In this document: positions 28,466 through 37,907 of the stretch, one piece after another
Layout: every line of letters starts with the position of its first letter
How positions within the stretch are numbered: the first letter of the stretch is position 1
From: Clostridiaceae bacterium BRH_c20a
GTDB lineage: Bacteria; Bacillota; Peptococcia; Peptococcales; BICA1-8
Length of the DNA stretch: 64,000 nt
NCBI GenBank assembly: GCA_000961765.1
Contig: LADT01000086.1
Coordinates: 62,001 to 126,000 of the forward strand
Reading direction: 5' to 3'
Translations under genes and position numbers: made by a program
The notes under the pieces: generated by a model
Databases searched by the model: none
Seen by the model: the letters and a program-made list of their open reading frames with translations, nothing else
What the model was told of the DNA's origin: nothing

Positions 28466-28701
28466 TTAGACACTCCCCGTTGCTTAATAGGTTTTATATC
28501 ATTCCGAAACAATAGCAATATACTCTTACTATATTTTTTCTACAATCGAAAAGAAATTCCTGCAAAAATAAAAAGCAGTATATCTATACTTAACCCAAAT
28601 TGTTCTTTCTAAACCTATTTATATAGGTTTAACTGCTACCATATCGAAATAATCTATACCATTATAAACATGGAGTCCTGCCATGGCAATTTATGCTCCC
28701 T

Positions 28702-30222
28702 TTAACGTAAGGGTTTTGCTTTCCGTATTTGCTTGTTTTTACCTGCTAAGCCAAGGGTCTGCGCTGTTGAAATATTTACCTGATGCAGAAGCTCCGGGTT
28801 TTCCATTAGTTTCAAGCCATATGAAGGAATCATTTCTTTTATTTTCGGTTCCCATCCTTTTATATGTTGGGGGAAACATTTTGTTAATACTTCAAGCATT
28901 GTGGAAACGACGGTGGAAGCACCCGGAGAAGCGCCGAGCAATGCTGCTATCGAACCATTAGCGGCAGTAACAACTTGCGTACCAAATTGAAGCATTCCTT
29001 TGCCGCCATCTGCAGTATCTTTGATAACCTGTACACGTTGGCCCGCTACTACTAAATCCCAATCCTCACTTTTGGAGTTCGGGACAAAATCCCGTAAAGC
29101 TTCCATGCGCTGTTCTTTTGATAACATAACTTCCTTGATCAAGTATTTTGTCAATGAAGCGTTTTTTATGCCTGACGCCAACAAAGTTACAAAATTATCT
29201 GGTTTTACGGAAGTTAACAAATCAAACATTGAACCGAATTTTAAAAACTTTGGTGAGAAGCCGGCAAACGGTCCAAAGAACAATGATTCTTTATTATCGA
29301 TAAATCTTGTGTCAAGATGCGGAACAGACATTGGAGGAGCACCAACGGGAGCTTGTCCATATACTTTTGCATAATGCTGTGCTACAATATCCGGTTTCTG
29401 ACACACCATAAATATTCCGCTTACCGGAAATCCTCCAATACCTTTTCCTTCAGGAATACCGGATTTTTGCAGCAAATGCAGGCTTCCTCCCCCGCTGCCG
29501 ATAAAGACGAATTTTGCAGTATGGCGTTCGACGGTACCGCTATCGACATTTCGCACTTTCAATTCCCACAAGCCATCGCTAGTACGTTTTAGATCATCAA
29601 CATTACGTTTGAATTTTATATCGACGTTTTTACTCTTTAAGTGGGCAAACAATATGCGCGTTAAAGCTCCAAAGTTGACATCAGTTCCTGATTCGATTCT
29701 TGTTGCAGCCATAGGCTTATTCAATATCCGGTCTTTCATCATAAGCGGAATCCATTCCATCAGTTTTCCCGGATCATCGGAAAATTCCATCCCTTGAAAC
29801 AGGGGGTTATTAGACAGCACTCCAAAACGTTTTTTTAAAAAGGCTATATTTTTTTCCCCTTGTACCCAACTCATATGAGGTAATCGCACGATAAAGTCCT
29901 GCGGATTACTTATCAGATTGCCCTTTACAAGATAAGACCAAAACTGCTTGGAAACCTGATACTCTTCATTAACTTTTATAGCTTTGCGATTATCTATGGA
30001 CCCGTCCGGTTGTTCGACGGTATAGTTAAGCTCACACAGTGACGCATGCCCCGTTCCCGCATTATTCCATTCGTTTGAACTTTCCTCTCCTGCGTTTGCC
30101 AGCCTCTCAAACACTGTAATTTCCCAGTCCGGTACTAATTCTTTCAGAAGTGTCCCCAGAGTCGCACTCATGATTCCTGCACCAATTAAGATAATGTCTG
30201 TTTTATTTTGTCTGTTATTCAT
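28702..30222 (-). CDS. mqo: Malate:quinone oxidoreductase
   Basis: [51 protein letters not shown]. Confidence 0.93.
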   Translation of the reverse strand: MNNRQNKTDIILIGAGIMSATLGTLLKELVPDWEITVFERLANAGEESSNEWNNAGTGHASLCELNYTVEQPDGSIDNRKAIKVNEEYQVSKQFWSYLVKGNLISNPQDFIVRLPHMSWVQGEKNIAFLKKRFGVLSNNPLFQGMEFSDDPGKLMEWIPLMMKDRILNKPMAATRIESGTDVNFGALTRILFAHLKSKNVDIKFKRNVDDLKRTSDGLWELKVRNVDSGTVERHTAKFVFIGSGGGSLHLLQKSGIPEGKGIGGFPVSGIFMVCQKPDIVAQHYAKVYGQAPVGAPPMSVPHLDTRFIDNKESLFFGPFAGFSPKFLKFGSMFDLLTSVKPDNFVTLLASGIKNASLTKYLIKEVMLSKEQRMEALRDFVPNSKSEDWDLVVAGQRVQVIKDTADGGKGMLQFGTQVVTAANGSIAALLGASPGASTVVSTMLEVLTKCFPQHIKGWEPKIKEMIPSYGLKLMENPELLHQVNISTAQTLGLAGKNKQIRKAKPLR

Positions 30223-30377
30223 TTTTACCTCTACTTACCCCCTTAAATTGTCAGCCTACATCTTTTCTATATCAATTATAACCTTGATATTAATGTATTA
30301 AGATTTTTTTGAAAATTAAAATATTTACCATTGCTATTATATGAAAGTTATAAGTTATAAGTTATAACATTTATGCA

Positions 30378-30650
30378 TCATAGCATTAGATCAAGAAAGA
30401 TGTCTACAACCTCAGGGTCAAATATTATGCCTGATTTTTCTTTAATTATCTGTAAAGCTTCTTCTTTGCCAATAGAATTTACTTTCAAACTATTTGTCAT
30501 TGCATCGAAAGTCTCGGCCACCCTAATAATTCTGGCTAGTTTAGGAATTTCTTCACCCTTCAGCCCTTTAGGATAACCGGATCCATCCCAATTTTCGTGA
30601 TGATTAAGAACACCTTCCGCCAAATCCATTGTCTCATCAAATAAAAGTGT
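30378..30650 (-). pseudogene. HD-GYP domain remnant (5'-truncated)
   Basis: FDETMDLAEGVLNHHENWDGSGYPKGLKGEEIPKLARIIRVAETFDAMTN; only the C-terminal part of HD-GYP is present. Confidence 0.75.
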
Positions 30651-31121
30651 AAACTAGTATTAATATCATCCAATTAACCGCCCATAATTTTAATGAGTTT
30701 ACACCGTTAATTGCAAAATCACTAAGTGGATATAAAAAAGGTGTACGAAAATATCCCTGGGTATGTACAGGAATATCCATTATTATATGTAAAATCCAAG
30801 CACCGGCTGCAATACCAACCCTCGTATTAATATAAAATAGAATAGATACTATTACTCCAGCAATAATTAAACTATGGGTCAAACTATACATAGTATGAAC
30901 CCAAGAAGGTATAGTATTTAAACCCGGGGCGCCTCTTACCGGGACCCTTTCTACTAGCCTTATGATCACTAAGGGAGCAAAAGGCAGACCATCTGGTATA
31001 GCTCCAAAGGTCAAGGCTAGCCAATAAGAACTATGCCTTCCAAAGATAATTCCTCCCCATAAACCATGGGATAAAATATCGAAGATAATCCCCCCACTTT
31101 CATATTCATAATTATTTTACT
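30637..31121 (-). pseudogene. Membrane protein (metal-dependent hydrolase/YdjM-like) probably 5'-degraded
   Basis: Frame stays open upstream of the tracked TTG start (EYESGGIIFDILSHGLWGGIIFGRHSSYWLALTFGAIPDG) until a TAA, with no standard start codon or SD identified. Confidence 0.4.
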
Positions 31122-31175
31122 GTTACCCCATATCCTTATAGTTTTTCCCTTCTAAGAGGCTTTTATGACATTAAT

Positions 31176-31224
31176 GAAAAAACGCCAGGTACAAGATTTC
31201 ATTTCTCTTGCCAGGCGTTTTTTT
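31176..31224. terminator. Large hairpin terminator
   Basis: AAAAAACGCCAGGtACAAG...CTTGCCAGGCGTTTTTTT. Confidence 0.65.
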
Positions 31225-31266
31225 GTTTAACTTAATTATTTATCCCATTTTTACCGATCACATCCG

Positions 31267-31455
31267 ATGATACCAGTTCTAGTAGGCTATATTGGTGGCT
31301 TTAGTGAAGGCTCAAAAACTAGAGGTTTTTTTATGTAATTATCATTTGTGATTGGATTAGCCACCACTTTTGCTATCCTAGGACTTATAGCTTCATAATT
31401 TGGTCTTATTTTTGTTTTGCTATTATAATGGGAGTACATCGCCTTGGATGTTTAA
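31267..31455 (+). pseudogene. CcdA/DsbD-like cytochrome c biogenesis protein remnant
   Basis: Single frame: MIPVLVGYIGGFSEGSKTRGFFM*LSFVIGLATTFAILGLIAS*FGLIFVLLL*WEYIALDV*; CcdA-like TM sequence interrupted by three TAA codons. Confidence 0.65.
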
Positions 31456-31513
31456 ATTGAATCTGCTAATCTGAAAAAAAAAGGATGATAATTAAAATCC
31501 ATTATTTTTCCTC

Positions 31514-32245
31514 TTATTCATCATTATTTTCAACAACCTTTTCTAACTCCTGCTCCCGTAATTGATTAGTCTGATGTTCTTCGTTATTAGTTTCTTTGAG
31601 TATTTTATCCTCTTCGATATTTTTGTCTTTTATATTTTGCAGGTGTGGTGGCTTAATTACTATTAAACGATTAGATAGAAATGTTCTTTTTACATAAATT
31701 CTATTAGAAGGTGGTCTAAAGCCTTGTTTTGGTCTAAAGCCTTGTCTTGGTCTAAAGCCTTGTCTCGGTCTAAAGCCTTGTCTCGGTCTAAAAGATTTAC
31801 CTAATCCAAAGGGTGAAACATCTAAACCAAAGGATTTAAATAAAGAACCGATTTTTAGGGATCTTAGCTTTGTAATTATTCCATTTATAAGATTATCAAG
31901 TTTTATAGGTTGGAGTTTAAATTTTGGTCTTATAGGTTTCTTGTTTTTGTTAAGAGTTCTAGGTCTAAAATTCAATAATTGCAAAAGAGAACTAAAATCA
32001 GGCTTTGGTGCAGAAGGTCTACGCATTTGTTTACTGATTGGTTTTTTTCTTGGCTTTCTTGGTTGTTTTTCAATATTCTGCACATTATTTCGCAAACTTT
32101 CTCTAATTCTTGAAAAGGATTGGCTGATGTTGTTTATCGATTGTACTAAGTTATAAATTGAATTAGAATCTAAATTATTTTTATTTTTTGTCGTGAGATC
32201 ATTATCTAACTTGGTTTGTTCTTGTATATTATCCTTTGTAGTCAA
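31514..32245 (-). CDS. Basic low-complexity protein with FRPRQG tandem repeats
   Basis: GKSFRPRQGFRPRQGFRPRQGFRPKQGFRPPS; Lys/Arg-rich centre. Confidence 0.6.
   Translation of the reverse strand: MTTKDNIQEQTKLDNDLTTKNKNNLDSNSIYNLVQSINNISQSFSRIRESLRNNVQNIEKQPRKPRKKPISKQMRRPSAPKPDFSSLLQLLNFRPRTLNKNKKPIRPKFKLQPIKLDNLINGIITKLRSLKIGSLFKSFGLDVSPFGLGKSFRPRQGFRPRQGFRPRQGFRPKQGFRPPSNRIYVKRTFLSNRLIVIKPPHLQNIKDKNIEEDKILKETNNEEHQTNQLREQELEKVVENNDE
31713..31793. repeat. 18-bp tandem repeat (about 4.5 copies, GGTCTAAAGCCTTGTCTY)
   Basis: Units at 31713, 31731, 31749, 31767, partial at 31785; encodes FRPRQG. Confidence 0.9.
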
Positions 32246-32318
32246 TTCATTTAATCTCCTTTCTAGTTATTATACTCTTCTAATAGACTATGTAAAATAG
32301 CTTAGGAAAGGTGATTAA

Positions 32319-32450
32319 TTTATTAATAATATTAATATTTTTGTCTTGTTTGCAGGTACTTCTACAGGTTCATTAATAGCTTTAGGGTTAGCTTATGGTT
32401 TAGATATTGATGAGATTGCTTATTTAATTATTTATATTATAGATTTATAT
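32319..32450 (+). pseudogene. Patatin-like phospholipase fragment
   Basis: VLFAGTSTGSLIALGLAYGLDIDEIAYLIIY matches the patatin GTSTG nucleophile elbow; no N- or C-terminal remainder. Confidence 0.65.
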
Positions 32451-33293
32451 TGGTATACAACTTTCACAGGGTACACTTACTTGGCACTTTCCACAACCAT
32501 AACGAGGTTTATATTTAATTTTTGTTTCATCTACAAATTCACAACATATGTGATGGTTTTTACCATTTTCAAAAGAAATGGCATTGACTGGGCACTGTGT
32601 GATACAAACACCACATTCTGAGCAATATTCATAAATATCCTCATACTCTCTCGCATTTGGAGTTAACTGTAACTCAGTAACTATACTTCCAAATCTACCT
32701 GCCAAACCTTTTTTAGTAATAAGTCCTTTAGATAGACCAAATGTACCAAGTCCGCACACAAAAGCAACATGCCTTTCAGACCAATTACTTGTAAATGAGA
32801 GTAGATTGGGCTCGTAGTAATCTTCATTTATTAAACCTTCAACTGGTTTTCTTTTGCTCCAAAATCCCTCATCTTGAGAGGGAGCAATACTTTGATACCC
32901 AGCATTAATTAACTCTCTTTGTAAATATAGGGATAACTTATTCAACAACATTTGTCCTTCATAACGCCCATGTAACCATTCTTGGGAAGGCCATATAACT
33001 TCAAGGCTGTTACCCCTTTTTACAGTTTCTGTAAACGGCAAGAAATAAGAGATAACAGTTTTTCCTTGGGGTAACCATTCTTTAGGAAGTTTAAAGTGAC
33101 TTCCTATTGCCACTGGGTCCTTTAGCCGTGTAAAGTATTCGTCTTCGGCATCACCAAAGGCAAGGATAGGGGCTTCGAATATCTTCATTCCCACAGTTAT
33201 ATCGGAAATAGCATTTTCCTTTTTTATATAATTATCTTCAGAAGTTTCTATAAATTCCGATGCCATTTTAATTAATTCTTGTTTAATCATCAT
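32445..33293 (-). CDS. Epoxyqueuosine reductase-like 4Fe-4S protein
   Basis: CSECGVCITQCPVNAI and CGKCQVSVPCE; AFVCGLGTFGLSKGLITKKGLAGR. Confidence 0.75.
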   Translation of the reverse strand: MMIKQELIKMASEFIETSEDNYIKKENAISDITVGMKIFEAPILAFGDAEDEYFTRLKDPVAIGSHFKLPKEWLPQGKTVISYFLPFTETVKRGNSLEVIWPSQEWLHGRYEGQMLLNKLSLYLQRELINAGYQSIAPSQDEGFWSKRKPVEGLINEDYYEPNLLSFTSNWSERHVAFVCGLGTFGLSKGLITKKGLAGRFGSIVTELQLTPNAREYEDIYEYCSECGVCITQCPVNAISFENGKNHHICCEFVDETKIKYKPRYGCGKCQVSVPCESCIPI

Positions 33294-33465
33294 TTCAACC
33301 TCCCTTAATTAGAGATTTGGTACTTTTATTTCAAATTTCTATATACATTATTAAGATTTTAAAGCGTTCTTAATTAGTTCAGCAGCTTTAAAACTTCTTC
33401 CAAAGTCCTATCTTGTTCGTTAAAATTTGAGAAAGAAGCTCTTGGGACAATTCTCGAAGCAAGGG

Positions 33466-33499
33466 GAAGCAAGGGGACGGTTCTACCGCTTCCTTGCTA
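33466..33499. repeat. REP-like hairpin downstream of RAYT
   Basis: AGCAAGG-GGACGG-TTCTACCGCTT-CCTTGCT imperfect palindrome. Confidence 0.65.
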
Positions 33500-34276
33500 A
33501 GCTTTAAATATAAGGTTAGGGGAAACCCCTAAAATTCTCGCTGCCTGTCTTTGTGTTATTTTTTCTATTCCTTTTACCTTTTGTAATATTTGGTCCCTTT
33601 CTTTCTTTGGAAGACTTTTTACTTGTGCTATTTCAATTCCATCAATTACTTTCAAAACTTCCAGTCTTGCCTCTTCATCGGACAACTTTACTTTTTCATT
33701 AATAATATCATCTAGACAACTATCATTAGTTTCTTGTTCATTAAATTGCTTGAATTTTTCCATTGCTTTGCTTTCATCTTCAAAAAACATTTTTAGTACT
33801 AATTCATTATCTAAAAGGCTCCTCGGATAAACCTTATCACCATAATACCCACGACAACTGCTCCATCGCCACTGTTCGACCCTCTTTACTAATTGCACTT
33901 TTACCGGGTTCTGGTGTATATATCTTATTACTGTTAGTAAATATTTGTCTGATTCTACATTTTCACTTTTAAACCTATCCTGAAAAAGATGTCCTGTTGT
34001 CTTATACTTTTGATTATAGTACCATACAAAGCTTACACCTAAACGTTTCATAGATATTGAAATTTCTTCGCTACCCTCTTCTAATAGTAAATGAACATGG
34101 TTATTCATAAGGCACCAACCATAAACTTGCATTTTAGAAGTTGTTTTGACCTTATTAAGAGTATCCAAAAATCTCAGCCTATCTTTGTCATCATGGAAAA
34201 TTTCCTGTCTATTGGCACCTCTTATCATTATGTGGTATATTCCAGTTTCACTTTTTTCCCTGGCACGGCGGGGCAT
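33497..34276 (-). mobile_element. REP-associated tyrosine transposase (RAYT, Y1_Tnp)
   Basis: MPRRAREKSETGIYHIMIRGANRQEIFHDDKDRLRFLDTL...YGWCLMNNHVHLLLEE (HUH); C-terminal HTH. Confidence 0.93.
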
Positions 34277-34329
34277 ATTATCACCACCTATAATTCATTT
34301 TTTCTATATTTTAGCAAATAAAAAAAAAG

Positions 34330-34363
34330 AAAGCAAGGGAACCGTCCCTACGCTTCCTTGTCA
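34330..34363. repeat. REP-like hairpin upstream of RAYT, overlapping the BCCT stop
   Basis: AAGCAAGGGAACCGTCCCTACGCTTCCTTGTC, related to the 33466 copy. Confidence 0.65.
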
Positions 34364-35853
34364 ACTTCTTCCTTTAACGCTCTATACAAGGAGACGCCCA
34401 TGCCTACCATGATTGCAGCAAAAGGTAGAGCAGTAACAATAGATGCTGTTTGCAAACCGGTAAGTCCTCCACTAAGTAACAGTACCCCGGCAATTGCTGA
34501 CTGAGTTAAACCCCAGATTATCTTTAGCCAGCTTGCTGGGTGCAAAGTGCCCTTACCTGTCAACATGCCTAGGACAAAAGTAGCTGAATCTGCAGAAGTG
34601 ATAAAAAAAGTCAAAATTAATATAGTAGCAATCCCAACTAAAATATTACCTAGGGGCAATTGGGTTAGAGTAATAAATAATGCTGCGGTAATATCCTCTT
34701 GTACCGCCTGTGCTAAAGGTACATCTTTAAAAAGCTGTAGATAAAGACCTGTTCCCCCAAAGGTTGCAAACCAGATAAAACTAAATAAACTAGGAATTAA
34801 AAGAACGCCGATAACAAATTCTCTTATGGTCCTGCCCCTTGAAACTCTGGCAATAAACGTTCCCACAAAAGGAGCCCAAGCAATCCACCAGGCCCAGTAA
34901 AACAACGTCCAGTTGGCTACCCATTTGCTCTCGGTAAAGGGGGTTAAGCGTAAACTCATACTAACTATGTTCTGAAGATATGTACCTAATGTGGCTGTTA
35001 GAGAATCAAAGATAAAAGAAGTAGGTCCAGTAAAAAGTGTAAAAAGCAAAAGTAAGGAGGCTACCAATAAATTTAAATTACTAAGTAATTTAATTCCCTT
35101 TTCTAATCCCGTAGTGGCTGAAAGAAGAAATAATGCTGTTAATACCATAATAATAATGATCTGGCTGGTAATTGTAACGGGTATGTTTATTAGGTGATTT
35201 AAACCTCCGTTTATCTGTAATGTACCCAATCCTAAAGATGTTGCTACACCAAAAACTGTTGCTATCACAGCTAAAATATCAATGGTTTTCCCAATATTAC
35301 CCTTCACTTTATCACCAATTAGAGGATAAAAAGTTGAGCTAATCAAACCTGAAAACCCTTTTCGGAAATTAAAATATGCTATGGCCAGAGCAATCAAGGT
35401 GTATATAGCCCAAGGATGTAGCCCCCAATGGAAAAAGGAATATCGTAATGCTAGAGCAGCAGCCTCAGGTGTCCCACCTGTTAACCCTTGAGGAGGATTA
35501 ATATAATGATTTAATGGTTCTGCTACTCCCCAAAAGACTAGCCCTATGCCCATTCCAGCACTAAATAACATGCTTATCCAAGTAAAGTCTGAAAACTCGG
35601 GTTTTTCCTCATCTCTGCCTAATTTAATCTTGCCAAATGGACTAAAGGCTAAATAGATTACGAAAATGAGGAAACCAAAGGACGTAGATAAGTAGAACCA
35701 ACCAAATTTTTCAATAGTAAATTCCAATGCTCTGCTTGCTTGGGTACCTAAATCATCTGGCTTCATACTACCCCAAAGAACAAAAGCTGCTATTATTGCT
35801 ATGGATATAAAGAAAACTGCACCAACCGATGTTTTTTCTCGCTTTTCAGTCAT
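34348..35853 (-). CDS. BCCT family betaine/choline/carnitine transporter
   Basis: FSAGMGIGLVFWGVAEPLNHYINPP; WAWWIAWAPFVGTFIARVSRGRTIREF. Confidence 0.95.
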   Translation of the reverse strand: MTEKREKTSVGAVFFISIAIIAAFVLWGSMKPDDLGTQASRALEFTIEKFGWFYLSTSFGFLIFVIYLAFSPFGKIKLGRDEEKPEFSDFTWISMLFSAGMGIGLVFWGVAEPLNHYINPPQGLTGGTPEAAALALRYSFFHWGLHPWAIYTLIALAIAYFNFRKGFSGLISSTFYPLIGDKVKGNIGKTIDILAVIATVFGVATSLGLGTLQINGGLNHLINIPVTITSQIIIIMVLTALFLLSATTGLEKGIKLLSNLNLLVASLLLLFTLFTGPTSFIFDSLTATLGTYLQNIVSMSLRLTPFTESKWVANWTLFYWAWWIAWAPFVGTFIARVSRGRTIREFVIGVLLIPSLFSFIWFATFGGTGLYLQLFKDVPLAQAVQEDITAALFITLTQLPLGNILVGIATILILTFFITSADSATFVLGMLTGKGTLHPASWLKIIWGLTQSAIAGVLLLSGGLTGLQTASIVTALPFAAIMVGMGVSLYRALKEEVDKEA

Positions 35854-35958
35854 TTTATCAAGCTCCCTCTAGGGTTAATAAAAGTATTATAGGCAAAAGC
35901 TTGATATTTTATTATTTTTTTAACAAATACGGGGACGTTTCACTTATCTTGTTAGACC

Positions 35959-36303
35959 TTACCTTAAAATAACCACAGTAACACCTTCATTATTAGAGAT
36001 GCTCTTCTCATAAGTCTCTAAGGATTTGCACATAGCCTGTATTTCTCTTTTTCTATTAGACCACTCTTCGCCACCTGCATATGCCTTAACAATACCCCTC
36101 ATGCTATTTTCACCGAGGCATTTTTTTACTGCGTTTTTAATGCTTCCACCAACACCGGATGCACCATAACCATGAATGAGAATAACGGCTTTACCGCCCT
36201 GACCCTTGTGGGTGGTTAAAGAGTTTTTCATTCTTTGCAATGCAACATCTACTGTAGGCATACCATACTCTAAATTAACTTCAGTAACCTTTTTATTGCG
36301 CAT
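35959..36303 (-). CDS. Smr-domain-like protein
   Basis: GKAVILIHGYGASGVGGSIKNAVKKCL. Confidence 0.65.
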   Translation of the reverse strand: MRNKKVTEVNLEYGMPTVDVALQRMKNSLTTHKGQGGKAVILIHGYGASGVGGSIKNAVKKCLGENSMRGIVKAYAGGEEWSNRKREIQAMCKSLETYEKSISNNEGVTVVILR

Positions 36304-36330
36304 GGTTTATTCACCTATCTTTACTCATTC

Positions 36331-36552
36331 TTATAAATCCAGCTCATTTAAAATATCTCTTAGTTTCTTTAACTCTGAAGCACTTAAGGTGATGCCCTTG
36401 CCCATCTTTGCATGATCGGGAGACCAATCTCTTAAATCATACTTTGGTTCCTTTTCATTCCAGCTGACCAGGTTTAGTTCTTTGCTCCATCCTTTTGTTG
36501 ATTCTGAGATAATGCCCAAAGATTCTTTGATTTCAAATTTAATTTCCGCCAT
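36331..36552 (-). CDS. YdbC/PC4-like ssDNA-binding family protein
   Basis: MAEIKFEIKESLGIISESTKGWSKELNLVSWNEKEPKYDLRDWSPDHAKMGKGITLSASEL. Confidence 0.85.
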   Translation of the reverse strand: MAEIKFEIKESLGIISESTKGWSKELNLVSWNEKEPKYDLRDWSPDHAKMGKGITLSASELKKLRDILNELDL

Positions 36553-36624
36553 ATTACTAACTCCTTTAAATTGATTTACTTGAATTATCACCTAACTGGT
36601 AAGAATTATTGATTATGATTATTC

Positions 36625-37251
36625 TCATGCTTTTGACTTTACCATATACCTCAGAACAGTTTTTAATTTAGCTGGTTCAACTTTCCTTGTATCAGAAAGA
36701 TATATTTCTCTATGTTGTAAAGATGCTCTTTCTAGATTATTATTTATTGTAAATTCTTTCATGGCTTCAAAACTTTGTGGTTCATTATCATATGGGCCTA
36801 CATGAAGCATTTGCACAGACAAGCCATCTTCAATTGTTCCAAAGGTCACATCATTTAGTAATGGATGGGGTTTCTTGACACTTACTCTTTCAAATGCTTT
36901 ATCTACTACTTCCTTTGTTGCAAAATCTGGTTGTCTAATCATGATATTATATAACAACTCATCTTTATTAAAGGTTTCTAACTTTTTCCCTTCTTCGCTT
37001 AAATCCCATATTCCTTCTAATGGATATACCGTATATTCAAAATATCCTTCAGGAGTATATCCTTGCTTTGGCATCATTCTAATAGCATAAGCCAATGAAT
37101 AAAGGACACCTATCTTTTCTGAAAATTCTTCTCCATTTGGATTTCCTTTTCCCTTTATCATAAAAAACTTTTGTTCCGGAACTGTTATAATTTCAGGTTT
37201 TTGTTCTGGCAAATATAAATTCTTTTCTTTCTTTTTCCATTCATGCTTCAT
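36625..37251 (-). CDS. GyrI-like small-molecule-binding domain protein
   Basis: PEQKFFMIKGKGNPNGEEFSEKIGVLYSLAYAIR; HVGPYDNEPQSFEAM. Confidence 0.8.
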   Translation of the reverse strand: MKHEWKKKEKNLYLPEQKPEIITVPEQKFFMIKGKGNPNGEEFSEKIGVLYSLAYAIRMMPKQGYTPEGYFEYTVYPLEGIWDLSEEGKKLETFNKDELLYNIMIRQPDFATKEVVDKAFERVSVKKPHPLLNDVTFGTIEDGLSVQMLHVGPYDNEPQSFEAMKEFTINNNLERASLQHREIYLSDTRKVEPAKLKTVLRYMVKSKA

Positions 37252-37377
37252 TTACTTTCCTCCTCATATTATCTTTTTTTAATAACTTTTACGCTATTTT
37301 GTTGTACTGTGCAATTTGAATATTTACCTCAAGATTAAAAAATACTATATATATTAATTATCCAAGAAGGTGTTATC

Positions 37378-37821
37378 TTGAAGGATAGAGTTTTGGCTGG
37401 ATTAGTGGGTGGGATTATTGCTGGTATAGCGATGAATATAGTCGATTATATTTCATATTATATAGGTTTTGATAGGGAACGCCTATATAATTGGGCAGCA
37501 ATAGCTATTTTTGGTAAATTACCTAATACTATTGGTGAAGTTATTAGCGCCCAAATATCTCAATTATTTTTTTCAGGTCTTCTTGGAATCATTTTTTCCT
37601 ATTACCTGTTGAAGCTAACTAGCAGCAATTATCTACTAAAAGGTTGGATATATGGTTTAACTTCATGGTTTTTTATTTATTCTGTAGCAATTGCTTTTCG
37701 GTTACCCAGTTTAGAAACTCATTCATTAAATAGTGTAGTAAATCATGCTTTTAGTGCTACAATCTATGGATTGGTTTTAGGCGAAACTTTACATCGTATA
37801 AATAAAAACGTTAAATCATGA
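37378..37821 (+). CDS. Multi-TM membrane protein, paralogous to 25254-25748
   Basis: AGLVGGIIAGIAMN; FGKLPNTIGEVI; ATIYGLVLGE. TTG start. Confidence 0.6.
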   Translation: MKDRVLAGLVGGIIAGIAMNIVDYISYYIGFDRERLYNWAAIAIFGKLPNTIGEVISAQISQLFFSGLLGIIFSYYLLKLTSSNYLLKGWIYGLTSWFFIYSVAIAFRLPSLETHSLNSVVNHAFSATIYGLVLGETLHRINKNVKS

Positions 37822-37907
37822 CCCTATTTCCTAAAAAAGTGATGTTCTAATTACAATTACCCCTCTGGTTTGTTATTGAAATTTTTTAAAATTCTTTTAA
37901 ATCCTCC

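Noticed and set aside
28683-28961. Plus-strand 92-aa ORF over the mqo 3' end
   Set aside because: Antisense shadow of a clear Mqo; no homology recognised.
30347-30367. GTTATAA x3 tandem heptamer
   Set aside because: Very short AT-rich tandem in a degraded intergenic region; no functional inference possible.
31713-31793. Considered as a CRISPR array
   Set aside because: 18-bp units are directly tandem with no spacers and are in frame within a coding sequence.
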